Shown here one piece after another: positions 55,835 through 64,000 of a stretch of 64,000 nucleotides of DNA. The notes under the pieces were generated by a model. The model was not told where the DNA came from. It saw only the letters and a list, made by a program, of their open reading frames with translations, and made no database searches. A program made the position numbers and the translations under genes. Location of the stretch: positions 186,001 to 250,000 of the forward strand of contig NZ_AUMT01000003.1 of NCBI RefSeq assembly GCF_000430825.1. The letters are read 5' to 3'. Source of the DNA: Chryseobacterium daeguense DSM 19388. Lineage in GTDB: Bacteria; Bacteroidota; Bacteroidia; Flavobacteriales; Weeksellaceae. Each line of letters opens with the position of its first letter. Position 1 is the first letter of the stretch.

Positions 55835-55866
55835 CAAAATTACTTTTAAAAAATTGGGTGAGCAAA
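55835..55866 (-). promoter_or_regulatory. Promoter of purA
   Basis: On the minus strand TTTG (55863-55866), 20 bp and TAATTTTG (55835-55842) match the Bacteroidota consensus, about 25 bp upstream of the purA ATG. Confidence 0.65.
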
Positions 55867-55983
55867 TTTGAGGGAGATTTTATTTTTGGGGTGGGTGGAA
55901 ATTATAGACATGGAGAAAATAAAATCCCCTATATAATTTATCTATATTTGTCTAATAAAGAAGTTATACTATTAAAAAACTAT

Positions 55984-56886
55984 ATGCCTTTCGATACAAA
56001 ATCATACATAGATCATCTTGCAGAGGAATTAGTAAGAAATTTTGATTATGCAAGTAACGCGACTACTCCTGTTTTAGTAGGCAGTGCAAAAGAAAAAGAA
56101 GTAATACGTAAACTTGAACTTTTGTTACCAAACTCAGTTGCTATTGGATCGGGATGTATAATTGACAGCTATGGGAATACAAGTAAACAGATGGATATTG
56201 TTATTTATGAAAAAGAATTTTGCCCAATATTTTCAATTAATTCGTCACCAGAAACTACATATTACCCTTGTGAAGGTGTAATTGCTGTAGGAGAAGTTAA
56301 AAGCTCATTGAGCACAAAAGAACTTAAAAATATTTTTGATAAATCCAAGTCAGTAAAAAAATTAGTTAGATATTCAGTCAGTAAAAAAAGTGAGCTAAGT
56401 GGCGATCAACAGTTTGCACATAGAAGTTATAATTCCAGAATATCTTTTGAAGGTTATGGTTCAGAACATTTTGATCAAAAAAATAAAATTTTAGATCAAA
56501 TATTTTTCTTTTCATTATGTGGTAAACTAGACATTCAATCAAATACGTTGATAAAAAAATTTGGTGAAAACCTAAACAAATGTTCAGATGGAGAAGAAGT
56601 TAATCTTATATCAATCCTTAAAGATGGATTGTTAATATTTAGGAATAAAAAAAACAACAATATTGTTATGTCAAAAAAAGATGCTGACTCATTTTGTTTT
56701 TTCAACCAAAATAATAATAATTTTCAGTTTTTATTAAAAATGATAATGAGCTTTATAACTAATGGAAGAACAGTTCCAGTAGGAGCATTTAATAGATATC
56801 TAGATACTCAAGAAAGTTTATACCTTTTAGAAGGTATAAATACTACTACTATTGATTTACAATCATTTGAAAGTAACAAATTTTGA
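55984..56886 (+). CDS. DUF6602-like PD-(D/E)xK nuclease-fold protein
   Basis: A 300-residue cytoplasmic protein from the ATG at 55984. The pattern KQMDIVIY (D71), CEGVIAVGEVKSSL (E104, K106) is a PD-(D/E)xK-type core like that of DUF6602 proteins and restriction-like nucleases; SAKEKEVIRKLELLLP precedes it. A GTG at 55858 would add 42 residues but overlaps the purA promoter, so it is less likely. Low G+C and neighbouring parDE suggest an acquired insertion. A defence role is plausible from the fold only. Confidence 0.75.
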   Translation: MPFDTKSYIDHLAEELVRNFDYASNATTPVLVGSAKEKEVIRKLELLLPNSVAIGSGCIIDSYGNTSKQMDIVIYEKEFCPIFSINSSPETTYYPCEGVIAVGEVKSSLSTKELKNIFDKSKSVKKLVRYSVSKKSELSGDQQFAHRSYNSRISFEGYGSEHFDQKNKILDQIFFFSLCGKLDIQSNTLIKKFGENLNKCSDGEEVNLISILKDGLLIFRNKKNNNIVMSKKDADSFCFFNQNNNNFQFLLKMIMSFITNGRTVPVGAFNRYLDTQESLYLLEGINTTTIDLQSFESNKF

Positions 56887-56912
56887 AGAAATACCAAGAA
56901 TTGGTATCTTTG
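56881..56912 (+). promoter_or_regulatory. Promoter of parDE
   Basis: TTTTG (56881-56885), 19 bp and TATCTTTG (56905-56912) match the consensus and end 16 bp before the antitoxin ATG. The CCAAGAATTGG inverted repeat (56893-56903) just before the -7 box is a candidate operator for autoregulation. Confidence 0.7.
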
Positions 56913-56928
56913 ATTTAAAATTAAGAAA

Positions 56929-57180
56929 ATGGCAAAAAACACCTCCATATTATTAGGCGATTATTTTGATAACTTTATCAGTCAGCAAATTAAATCTGGA
57001 AAATTCTCTTCTGCAAGTGAAGTTGTGAGAGCTGCATTGCGAATGTTTGAATATGAAGAATCTAAAAAATCAGAATTAATCAATGAATTAAAAAAAGGTG
57101 AAAAATCCGGATTTGTTGAGAATTTTGACCGTAAAGAGTTTTTGAAAAATCTTCATCAAAAATATTCCGCTGACTCATGA
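56929..57180 (+). CDS. ParD-family antitoxin
   Basis: An 83-residue ribbon-helix-helix protein: LGDYFDNFISQQIKSGKF and SASEVVRAALRMFEYEE form the DNA-binding part, and the charged C-terminus should wrap the toxin. It overlaps the toxin gene by 4 bp (ATGA). It probably represses its own promoter. Confidence 0.92.
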   Translation: MAKNTSILLGDYFDNFISQQIKSGKFSSASEVVRAALRMFEYEESKKSELINELKKGEKSGFVENFDRKEFLKNLHQKYSADS

Positions 57181-57476
57181 AATACAGAATCAGTAAAGAG
57201 GCATTAAATGATTTAGAAAAAATTTGGTTGTACACTTCTGAAATTTGGTCTAGAGAACAAGCAGATTATTATCTCGATTTGTTAATAAATGAAATTGAAT
57301 ATTTATCTGAAAATCCGAAATCTGGAAAAGATTACAATGAAATCAGAAAAGGATATTTTCGTTCAAGGGTAAAATCGCATTTTATCTTTTATAAAATTAA
57401 TTTAAAAAATGAGGAAATTGAAATTATAAGAATTCTTCATCAACAAATGGACATTTCATCGAGACTTGATGAGTAA
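57177..57476 (+). CDS. ParE/RelE-family toxin
   Basis: The 99-residue protein has the ParE fold pattern: ISKEALNDLEKIWLYT at the start, PKSGKDYNEIRKGYFRSRVKSHFIFYKI in two strands and IIRILHQQMD at the end. ParE toxins of this subgroup poison DNA gyrase. The gene is coupled to the antitoxin by overlap and followed by a palindromic repeat. Confidence 0.92.
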   Translation: MKYRISKEALNDLEKIWLYTSEIWSREQADYYLDLLINEIEYLSENPKSGKDYNEIRKGYFRSRVKSHFIFYKINLKNEEIEIIRILHQQMDISSRLDE

Positions 57477-57486
57477 AATGTAAACC

Positions 57487-57519
57487 AAACCTAACAGGTT
57501 TTAAAAACCTGTTAGGTTT
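57487..57519. repeat. 33-bp perfect palindrome (16-1-16)
   Basis: AAACCTAACAGGTTTT, one A, and its exact complement. It lies between convergent parE and the ABC-F gene and may act as a bidirectional terminator. It shares its layout and AGGTTTT core with the palindrome at 59282-59314. Confidence 0.85.
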
Positions 57520-57539
57520 AGAATTTTCAAAGTAATACT

Positions 57540-59129
57540 TTAACTCAAAATAATCTCACTCCTCACCCCAATCTCCCCCAAAAACACCCCATCATGCGAA
57601 ATCACCACCAAAGTTCCATGATAACCCTTAATAGAATTCGCCAGAATTTCCACATTTTGAAGGTCTAAATTATTTGTCGGTTCATCGAGAATAATCATAT
57701 CGGGAGCTTTATTGCTGATGGAAAGTCCGCACAGTAGCAATCGTAAACGTTCTCCGCCACTCAGAACATCGCATTTTTTGTCCCAGGTTTCCTTTCCGAA
57801 TAAAAATCTTGACAATAAGGTTTTCACTTCAGATTCCTGCAACGCATTATCGTTGAACTTTTGGGCAAAATCGTAAAGTGTCGCCTGTTTATCAATCAAA
57901 GAATATTCCTGATCAATATAAATCGTCTGAAAATCTGCTCTAGAAATCTTTCCGACAGAAGGCCGTAAATCTCCCAACAACAGCTTGATCAAAGTCGTTT
58001 TCCCCGAACCGTTGGATCCTTTAATCGAAATTCTGTCACCGCTTCGGATTTCAAGATTGAGGTTTTCTTTCCAAAGATTTTCTTGGTTATATTTAAAATT
58101 AATTTCTTTCGCAGAAATCAACATTTTTCCCAAATGCAGATTCGAATCATTAAAATTCACTTTCATCTGATCGGCATTTCTCACCGACGAACGCAAATCC
58201 CGCAAATCACCGGAAATATCATTGATTTTCTCAGCATGAACAGACTTTAATTTTGAAGAATTTTTCTCAGCATTATTTCGCAGGGTATTCATCATAATTC
58301 TCGCCACACCCGATTTTTCCTGCTTCCCTTTTCCACGAGCATCGAGTTTTTGCTTTCGTTCGAGCGTTTCGCGTTCTTTTTCTTTGGCTTTTTTCAGCGC
58401 CCGTTCTTTGGAATGGATATCGTTTTGTAAGGCTTCATTTTCAATTTCTTTTTGTTCGGCATAAAAATCATAGTTTCCGCCATAAGTAGAAATTCCCTGA
58501 TTGCTCAATTCAAAAATTGTATCAACCAAATACAGCAAAGCACGGTCGTGACTTACAATCACAACCGTTGAGCTGGTCTTTTCAATAAAATCATACAGCA
58601 GATTCCGGCCTTCCAGATCGAGATGATTCGTGGGTTCGTCCAGTAAAATAATTTCAGGCTGATTGATTTGAATCCCCGCCAGAAAAACCTTAGTTTTTTG
58701 TCCGCCACTCAGGTTTTCAAGTTTTTGATTTAAATCCAGATTTTCGAGTTTCCAATGCTGCAAAGCAATTTCACTGCGTTCTTCAATGTCCCAATCGTCA
58801 TTTAAAATTTCAAAATAAATTTCATCCACTTCACCGTTCGTAATTTTTTGGAGGGCTTCGATTTTTTTATTAATTTTTAAGCATTCTGCAACCGTAAAAT
58901 CATTAAAATTCCCGAACATCTGCGGAATATAGAAAATATTGCCCTGAATATTGACGCTTCCTCCCAAAGGTTCGATTTCATTCGCCATGATTTTCAGCAA
59001 GGTAGATTTTCCCATGCCGTTATTTCCAACCAGAGCCGATTTTGTGTTAGTTTGTATCGTTAAATTGATAGAATTAAAAAGGAGATTCCCTGCGGGAAAC
59101 CCAAAAGATATATTGTGTAGAAAAAGCAT
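57540..59129 (-). CDS. ABC-F family ATPase
   Basis: The 529-residue protein has two ABC domains and no membrane part. Domain 1: Walker A GNNGMGKST near 38, signature LSGGQKTK and Walker B ILLDEPTNHLDLEG. Domain 2: Walker A GSNGSGKTT near 373, signature LSGGERLR and DEPTNNLDL. A charged coiled-coil linker (about 215-300) joins them. ABC-F proteins act on ribosomes, in translation quality control or antibiotic protection; the sequence does not tell which. Single gene, convergent with parDE. Confidence 0.93.
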   Translation of the reverse strand: MLFLHNISFGFPAGNLLFNSINLTIQTNTKSALVGNNGMGKSTLLKIMANEIEPLGGSVNIQGNIFYIPQMFGNFNDFTVAECLKINKKIEALQKITNGEVDEIYFEILNDDWDIEERSEIALQHWKLENLDLNQKLENLSGGQKTKVFLAGIQINQPEIILLDEPTNHLDLEGRNLLYDFIEKTSSTVVIVSHDRALLYLVDTIFELSNQGISTYGGNYDFYAEQKEIENEALQNDIHSKERALKKAKEKERETLERKQKLDARGKGKQEKSGVARIMMNTLRNNAEKNSSKLKSVHAEKINDISGDLRDLRSSVRNADQMKVNFNDSNLHLGKMLISAKEINFKYNQENLWKENLNLEIRSGDRISIKGSNGSGKTTLIKLLLGDLRPSVGKISRADFQTIYIDQEYSLIDKQATLYDFAQKFNDNALQESEVKTLLSRFLFGKETWDKKCDVLSGGERLRLLLCGLSISNKAPDMIILDEPTNNLDLQNVEILANSIKGYHGTLVVISHDGVFLGEIGVRSEIILS

Positions 59130-59281
59130 GATTTCTTTCTTAATAAGTTAAACTTCAATAACTTTTTTCGTTATTGTTCAATTAATTCTGAAAGAAATTA
59201 TATCCTACATGCTGTTATTTTGGGTTTTGTGAAATGCAAAGATAAGGATTTTTAAATATTTTATTTTTTTTCAGATAATTA

Positions 59282-59314
59282 ATCCTTGTCAAGGTTTTAA
59301 ACCTTGACAAGGAT
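59282..59314. repeat. 33-bp perfect palindrome (16-1-16)
   Basis: ATCCTTGTCAAGGTTT, one T, and its exact complement. Same size and design as 57487-57519. Located between two divergent genes, so it is not simply a terminator. Confidence 0.88.
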
Positions 59315-59547
59315 CCCAAACCTAAGCTTAATTTCTTTACTTACATTACCTCTGGAATGACAAACATTTTAGATATCCAAAAATATTAAGATTAAATACT
59401 TTAAAACAGATTCTTCACTCAACTGCTCTTTGTTTTGAATGACTAATGCAAAAAAACTCACCAACACTAAACCCCTAAAACGCTATTATACTCAAATCCT
59501 TCAACACAATCCCCTCGAACTCATAGGAAACTTTCATCAAAAATCCG

Positions 59548-59555
59548 TAACTTTG
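59548..59555 (+). promoter_or_regulatory. -7 box of hpt
   Basis: TAACTTTG fits TAnnTTTG and lies 18 bp before the ATG at 59574, supporting that start. No clear -33 box. Confidence 0.5.
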
Positions 59556-59573
59556 CCGCCTACTAGAAATTTT

Positions 59574-60128
59574 ATGGAAAGTATTAAAGTTCACGACAAA
59601 ACTTTTGTTCCTTATTTGGAGGATGCCGAGATTCAGGAGATTGTAAAGGCTACGGCTTTAAAGATTTATGAGGATTATAAGGATGAGGTTCCTGTTTTTA
59701 TTGGAGTTTTGAATGGAGTTATAATGTTCTTCTCAGACCTTTTGAAGCATTATCCGGGAGAATGTGAGATCGCATTCATCCAGATGAGCTCCTATGTAGG
59801 AACAGAATCCACAGGGATTGTTTACCAGAAAATGGAGCTTACAAAAGATGTAAAAGACCGTCATATTATTCTTGTAGAAGATATTGTAGATACAGGAAAT
59901 ACGGTTGAAAGCCTTTTCAGATATTTTAATGAAACACAACGTCCGAAATCTGTAAAAATCGCTTCGTTCTTATTGAAGCCTGAAGTGTATAAAAAAGATT
60001 TTAAGCTGGATTATATCGGAAAAGAAATTCCAAATAAGTTTGTCTTAGGCTACGGATTAGATTACGATGAATTGGGAAGAAACTTACCTAATTTGTACCA
60101 GCTGCAAGACGGACAGATCAATCATTAG
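59574..60128 (+). CDS. hpt: Hypoxanthine phosphoribosyltransferase
   Basis: The 184-residue purine salvage enzyme converts hypoxanthine or guanine plus PRPP to the nucleotide. It shows VPVFIGVLNGVIMFFSDLL, the flexible-loop region SSYVGTESTG and the PRPP-binding motif IILVEDIVDTGNT. The ATG at 59574 gives a standard length; a longer frame from 59439 is rejected. Adenylate kinase follows on the same strand, another purine gene. Confidence 0.96.
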   Translation: MESIKVHDKTFVPYLEDAEIQEIVKATALKIYEDYKDEVPVFIGVLNGVIMFFSDLLKHYPGECEIAFIQMSSYVGTESTGIVYQKMELTKDVKDRHIILVEDIVDTGNTVESLFRYFNETQRPKSVKIASFLLKPEVYKKDFKLDYIGKEIPNKFVLGYGLDYDELGRNLPNLYQLQDGQINH

Positions 60129-60254
60129 ATTGCCGATAGCTATTAGCTACTGGCTTTTAGCTTTCAATATTAATCGAATAAAAAAGTAAATATTAACTAA
60201 AAAAGCTAAAGGCCTAAAGCTTACTTGCTTACAGTCTGAAGCATAATTAACATT

Positions 60255-60833
60255 ATGATAAACATTGTTCTGTTCGGCCCTCCAGGAAGTGGAAAAGGAA
60301 CGCAAGCGCAAAATTTAATCGAGAAATTTAATTTAAAGCAAATCTCAACAGGTGACCTTTTCAGATTCAATATGAAAAATGATACCGAGCTTGGGAAATT
60401 AGCAAAATCATACATCGATAAAGGAGAATTGGTTCCGGATCAGGTAACAACAGATATGCTGATTGACGAAATCAGAAAACCAACCGATACTGCAGGATTT
60501 ATTTTCGACGGATATCCAAGAACTGCCGTTCAGACAGAAGCACTGGAAAAAATCGTAAAAGAAGAACTGAATGACGATATTGATGTTTGCCTTTCTTTGG
60601 TGGTTGAAGACAAGATTTTAGTTGAAAGATTGCTGAAAAGAGGAGAAATCAGCGGAAGATCAGATGACAGCAATGTAGAGATCATCGAAAACAGAATAAA
60701 AGAATACTACGCAAAAACAGCAGAAGTAGCCGAACTGTACAAGCAACAAGGCAAATATGTAGAGATTAACGGTGTAGGAGACATCAACGAAATCTCTGAA
60801 AAGCTTTTTGCGGAAGTAGAAAAAGTAAAATAA
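60255..60833 (+). CDS. adk: Adenylate kinase
   Basis: A 192-residue enzyme interconverting AMP, ADP and ATP. P-loop GPPGSGKGTQ (7-16), the AMP-binding region STGDLFR, DGYPRT and the short lid RLLKRGEISGRSDD with no zinc fingers, as in the short bacterial form. The intergenic space to hpt contains repeats of GCTAAA/TAGCT type of no clear function. Confidence 0.97.
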   Translation: MINIVLFGPPGSGKGTQAQNLIEKFNLKQISTGDLFRFNMKNDTELGKLAKSYIDKGELVPDQVTTDMLIDEIRKPTDTAGFIFDGYPRTAVQTEALEKIVKEELNDDIDVCLSLVVEDKILVERLLKRGEISGRSDDSNVEIIENRIKEYYAKTAEVAELYKQQGKYVEINGVGDINEISEKLFAEVEKVK

Positions 60834-60914
60834 GGAATTAGGGTTTAGGAGTTAGGTAATAGTTGTTTACACTAAATTCTAAGCTCTAAGCCCTAAATCC
60901 TAAGACCTAAAATT

Positions 60915-61898
60915 ATGTCAAATTTTGTAGATTACGTAAAGATTCATTGTAAAAGCGGTCACGGAGGTGCAGGTTCTGCCCACCTTCGCCGTGAAAAATA
61001 CATCCCGAAAGGTGGTCCTGACGGTGGAGACGGCGGTCGCGGAGGCCACGTTATCATGAAGGGAAATGCCAATGAATGGACTTTACTTCCTCTCCGATAT
61101 ACGCGTCACGTAAAGGCTGAGCGCGGTGAAAACGGAGGAAAAAACCAGCTGACGGGAGCTTACGGAGCCGATGTTTATATTGAAGTTCCGATAGGAACCA
61201 TCGCTAAAAATGAAGATGGAGAGATCATCGGTGAAATTTTAGAAGATGGACAGGAAATTATCCTGATGGAAGGTGGAATGGGCGGAAAAGGAAATGAGCA
61301 TTTCAAATCTTCTACCAACCAGACTCCCAGATTCGCTCAACCGGGAATGCCTGGGCAGGAAGGCTACATTGTATTTGAGCTTAAAATTTTAGCTGATGTA
61401 GGTCTGGTAGGTTTTCCAAATGCCGGAAAATCAACACTTTTAGCATCTGTTTCTGCTGCAAAACCAAAGATTGCAGATTATGCATTTACTACTTTAACGC
61501 CCAATTTAGGAATTGTTGATTACAGAAATTATAAATCTTTTGTAATGGCTGATATTCCGGGAATTATAGAAGGCGCGGCAGAAGGTAAAGGATTGGGACA
61601 CAGATTTTTAAGACATATTGAAAGAAATTCAATCTTATTATTTTTAATTCCTGCGGATTCTGAAGACCATTTCCAGGAATTTAAGATCCTTGAAAACGAA
61701 TTGAAAGAGTATAATCCAGAGCTCATGGATAAAGATTTCATTATTTCTGTTTCGAAATCCGACCTTTTGGATGATGAACTGAAAAAAGAAATCGCAGCCG
61801 AATTCCCTGAAAACAAACAGCCTTTGTTTTTCTCCGGAGTTACGGGCGAAGGCCTTATAGAGCTGAAAGATGCGATCTGGAAACAGCTTCACGGATAA
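60915..61898 (+). CDS. obgE: Obg-family GTPase
   Basis: The 327-residue protein has the glycine-rich Obg fold (1-158, with [10 protein letters not shown] and [12 protein letters not shown]) and a G domain with G1 FPNAGKST (166-173), G2 TTLTPNLG, G3 [10 protein letters not shown]4 SKSD and G5 SGVTGEG. No C-terminal OCT domain. It works in late 50S ribosome assembly and stress response. It is 81 bp after adk with low-complexity TAAGCCCTAAAT-like sequence between them. Confidence 0.97.
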   Translation: MSNFVDYVKIHCKSGHGGAGSAHLRREKYIPKGGPDGGDGGRGGHVIMKGNANEWTLLPLRYTRHVKAERGENGGKNQLTGAYGADVYIEVPIGTIAKNEDGEIIGEILEDGQEIILMEGGMGGKGNEHFKSSTNQTPRFAQPGMPGQEGYIVFELKILADVGLVGFPNAGKSTLLASVSAAKPKIADYAFTTLTPNLGIVDYRNYKSFVMADIPGIIEGAAEGKGLGHRFLRHIERNSILLFLIPADSEDHFQEFKILENELKEYNPELMDKDFIISVSKSDLLDDELKKEIAAEFPENKQPLFFSGVTGEGLIELKDAIWKQLHG

Positions 61899-61917
61899 AT
61901 TGATATATTAATAAAAA

Positions 61918-61957
61918 TTAAAGAGAAGCGTCATGTTTCTCTTTTTTATTCTTTTAT
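61918..61957 (+). terminator. Rho-independent terminator of obgE
   Basis: AAAGAGAA / TTTCTCTTTT with an 8-nt loop followed by a T tract, about 20 bp after the stop. Confidence 0.75.
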
Positions 61958-62002
61958 TTTGGAACAGTTATTGAAAGAATTCCAAAACAAATTTTAAAAC
62001 TA

Positions 62003-62491
62003 ATGAAATATTTACTAGCCCTTTGTGCATTTGTCTTTTTATTTTCTTGCAATTCTCAAAAAGCGAATTCAAAATATTCTAAAATTGAATATAATGCAAC
62101 GGCATGCTTCGGATTTTGTCCGATCTTTAAAATGACCATCAATCCGGACAGGACAGCAGTCTTTGATGCAGAACATTTTAATTTTACTGACAAGCCGTCA
62201 AAAGACGAATTTTCCAAGACACGCGAAGGCACTTTTACAGGAACAATTAAAGAAGAAGATTACAATAAGCTAATCGCTTTACTGGATGGTTTGGATGTGA
62301 AAAATTTAAATGAAAAGTATGGCGAAAGGAATATCAGCGATCTTCCCTCTTCCTATTTAAGTATTACTTTCGCGGACGGAACTTCAAAGCATGTGGAAGA
62401 TTACGGAAAACATGGAAGCGAAAAACTGGCAGAAGTTTATAAGTTTTTTGAAGATTTAAGAAAAAACCAGCAGTGGACAAAAGTGAAATAA
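62003..62491 (+). CDS. DUF6438 lipoprotein, copy 1
   Basis: A 162-residue protein with a lipobox at Cys16 (VFLFSCNSQ) and a domain typical of DUF6438: IEYNATACFGFCPIFKMTI, INPDRTAVFDAE, GTIKEEDYNKLIALL and the ending KVEDYGKHG-type loop. Likely outer-membrane or periplasmic; role unknown. A paralogue follows at 62646, so this is a tandem duplication. Confidence 0.85.
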   Translation: MKYLLALCAFVFLFSCNSQKANSKYSKIEYNATACFGFCPIFKMTINPDRTAVFDAEHFNFTDKPSKDEFSKTREGTFTGTIKEEDYNKLIALLDGLDVKNLNEKYGERNISDLPSSYLSITFADGTSKHVEDYGKHGSEKLAEVYKFFEDLRKNQQWTKVK

Positions 62492-62531
62492 TTTAATCAA
62501 AATATTTAAATTATATCTTTACAAATTATGA

Positions 62532-62559
62532 TTTCTTCTCAATGAAGAATTTTTTTTTA
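62532..62559 (+). terminator. Terminator between the DUF6438 paralogues
   Basis: TTCTTC / GAAGAA stem with a 4-nt loop and nine T residues, about 40 bp past the first lipoprotein stop. Confidence 0.7.
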
Positions 62560-62645
62560 TTCAAAGCTTTTATTTGTAACTGTTGTCAAAAGTACTAATC
62601 GACTGTTTGGAATAATTATTGAGAGATTCCTTTAAAACTTAAAAA

Positions 62646-63137
62646 ATGAAATATTTATTCCCTCTTTTTGCATTTCTTTTATTATTTTCATGCAATTCTC
62701 AATATGCGCAAACCAAGCAAAACAGTCAGTCGAAATATGCTGTAATTCAATATACGTCAACATCTTATTTTGATATTAATCCCAATATTGCAATAACGAT
62801 CAATGCCGACAGAACAGCTGCTTTAGAGGTAACCCCTTCTAATTCTTCAAAAATTAATCCAAGAAGTGTACAGCCTCAAAAATTGCAAGGAACTATAAAA
62901 AAAGAAGATTATAACAAACTGGTTTATTTATTAAACAGCATAGACTTTAAAAACTTACCAGCTTACAAACCCGGAGATAATATGGTAAATGGTCGTTGGA
63001 CAGCCATTTTGAAGCTTAAACTTACTGACGGAACAACGGAAAAAATTGAAGATTATGGCAAAAATAAAACCGAAAAGCTGGTAGAAGTTTACCGTTTTAT
63101 TGAAGATCTGAGAAATAATCAGGAATGGCGAAAGTGA
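62646..63137 (+). CDS. DUF6438-like lipoprotein, copy 2
   Basis: A 163-residue paralogue of the preceding gene: same lipobox (LLLFSCNSQ), NADRTAALEV, GTIKKEDYNKLVYLL and IEDYGKNKTEKLVEVYRFIEDLR. The FGFCP segment with its Cys pair is replaced by SYFDINPN, so it has diverged from the usual family signature. Separate terminator, hence independent transcription. Confidence 0.82.
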   Translation: MKYLFPLFAFLLLFSCNSQYAQTKQNSQSKYAVIQYTSTSYFDINPNIAITINADRTAALEVTPSNSSKINPRSVQPQKLQGTIKKEDYNKLVYLLNSIDFKNLPAYKPGDNMVNGRWTAILKLKLTDGTTEKIEDYGKNKTEKLVEVYRFIEDLRNNQEWRK

Positions 63138-63175
63138 AATAACTCACTTTAAAATAATTAAACTACCTTTGCAAG

Positions 63176-63203
63176 ATAATTCCTTCCTTTTGAAGGAATT
63201 TTT
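63176..63203 (+). terminator. Rho-independent terminator of copy 2 gene
   Basis: AATTCCTTC / GAAGGAATT with a 4-5 nt loop and T tract, about 40 bp past the stop and just before the helicase gene. Confidence 0.8.
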
Positions 63204-63225
63204 ATTTAATTAAAAAACAATTCAT

Positions 63226-64000
63226 TTGAATTTTACAGACTTACAATTAATCGAGCCTATTGCAAAAGCAATACAGGAACAAGGATATACGAACCCTACT
63301 CCTATTCAGGAAAAATCGATTCCACAAATCTTAAATCACAGGGATTTTTTGGGATGTGCTCAGACAGGAACCGGAAAAACAGCTGCTTTTGCCATTCCTA
63401 TTTTACAAAATCTTTCTAAAAATAAAACACCCAATAAAAATATTAAAGCTTTAATATTAACGCCTACAAGAGAATTAGCAATTCAGATTGAGGAAAATAT
63501 CAAAGCCTACGGAAAATACTTGCCTTTAAAACATCTCGTTATTTTCGGTGGTGTAAAACAGGGAAACCAGGAAACAGCACTGAGAAGAGGCGTTGATATT
63601 CTGGTAGCCACTCCGGGAAGATTACTGGATTTTATCGCTCAGGGAATTATCAGCTTAAAAAATCTTGAAATTTTCGTTCTGGATGAGGCAGACAGAATGC
63701 TGGATATGGGTTTTGTGCATGATGTAAAGAGAATCATCAAGCTTTTACCGCAAAAAAGACAGACTTTATTTTTCTCTGCAACCATGCCTGCAGAAATTCA
63801 GAAACTGGCAGACTCCATACTGAACAATCCTGTAAAAGTGGAAGTTACACCTGTTTCATCAACTGCTGATACCATTAAGCAATCCGTATATTTTGTTGAA
63901 AAGGAAAACAAGCTGAATCTTCTTACTCATATCCTTAAAAATGATATTTCCGATTCTGTTCTTGTATTTTCAAGAACCAAGCACGGCGCAAATAAAATTG
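63226..64000 (+). CDS. DEAD-box RNA helicase, 3' end outside window
   Basis: The first 258 residues of a DEAD-box helicase of the RhlE type, starting at TTG 63226 (no ATG fits; the following [14 protein letters not shown] is the family's Q-motif lead). Motifs in order: Q motif [14 protein letters not shown], Ia PTRELA, Ib TPGR, II DEAD, III SAT and the beginning of the second RecA domain ([11 protein letters not shown]). It unwinds RNA in ribosome assembly or mRNA turnover. The gene is cut by the window end. Confidence 0.95.
   Translation, partial: MNFTDLQLIEPIAKAIQEQGYTNPTPIQEKSIPQILNHRDFLGCAQTGTGKTAAFAIPILQNLSKNKTPNKNIKALILTPTRELAIQIEENIKAYGKYLPLKHLVIFGGVKQGNQETALRRGVDILVATPGRLLDFIAQGIISLKNLEIFVLDEADRMLDMGFVHDVKRIIKLLPQKRQTLFFSATMPAEIQKLADSILNNPVKVEVTPVSSTADTIKQSVYFVEKENKLNLLTHILKNDISDSVLVFSRTKHGANKI

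Larger units (their letters stand above)
59130..59573. other. Intergenic region upstream of ABC-F and hpt
   Basis: Contains a perfect palindrome (59282-59314) and the hpt -7 box (59548-59555). A frame in phase with hpt is open back to an ATG at 59439 but its residues are not like any hpt N-terminus. No other gene is seen. Confidence 0.55.

Noticed and set aside
59439..59573. 45-residue N-terminal extension of Hpt
   Set aside because: Not like any phosphoribosyltransferase N-terminus; the TAnnTTTG box lies within it.
60835..60912. Telomere-like TAAGCCCTAAAT repeats between adk and obgE
   Set aside because: Irregular low-complexity sequence of a kind also seen near 47345 and 60130; no structure or gene supports a function.

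Overview
The window looks like a chromosomal segment of a Flavobacteriia member, most probably Chryseobacterium or a close Weeksellaceae relative. This rests on the low G+C, promoters of the Bacteroidota type (TTTG - 19/20 bp - TAnnTTTG), TonB-dependent receptor/DUF4249 pairs, and the gene order parA-parB-DUF5683-dapB-lepB-wbqC. No database search was possible, so names come from reading motifs and family resemblance.

Region 1 (1-10,395) is the right part of an integrated element. It carries a heavy-metal resistance block on the minus strand: a P1B-type ATPase cut by the window edge, an RND adaptor lipoprotein, a CzcA-type pump fused to a TolC-like channel, and a small Cys/His protein of the DUF6660 type. 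A dnaE 3' remnant and a Bacteroidetes-type tyrosine integrase follow, next to tRNA-Asp number 1.

Region 2 (10,483-33,401) is a second, related element of about 22.9 kb. It sits in the second gene of what was a three-gene tRNA-Asp array. An 18-bp tRNA 3'-end repeat marks both ends and integrase arm-type repeats lie just inside each end. Cargo: a small gene plus a 1386-residue ORF that resembles the C-terminal part of a STAND/AVAST-like defence protein; a dnaE2-like polymerase lacking its PHP domain, joined head to head with the former; a cholera-toxin-like ADP-ribosyltransferase candidate with two small downstream genes; a LytS/LytTR-type two-component operon with an extra degenerate receiver protein; a divergent TonB-dependent receptor/DUF4249 pair; a TolC-adaptor-RND efflux operon; an AraC-regulator remnant; and a second integrase.

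Region 3 (33,386-49,167) is core genome, nearly all minus strand: two tRNA-Asp genes, thioredoxin, cysteine desulfurase, a PrcB-type lipoprotein, a HAD phosphatase, a DprE2/DprE1/UbiA set for a polyprenyl-phosphate pentose pathway, OmpA, lipocalin, subtilase, WbqC, signal peptidase I, DapB, DUF5683, ParB, ParA and TonB.

Region 4 (49,550-54,260) is a plus-strand cassette: two unrecognised proteins that appear paralogous to each other, then a DUF3380-type muramidase flanked by two long inverted repeats. Region 5 (54,523-64,000) is core again (purA, an ABC-F protein, hpt, adk, obgE, two DUF6438 lipoproteins, a DEAD-box helicase cut by the edge), with an inserted DUF6602 nuclease-like gene and a ParDE toxin-antitoxin pair between purA and the ABC-F gene.
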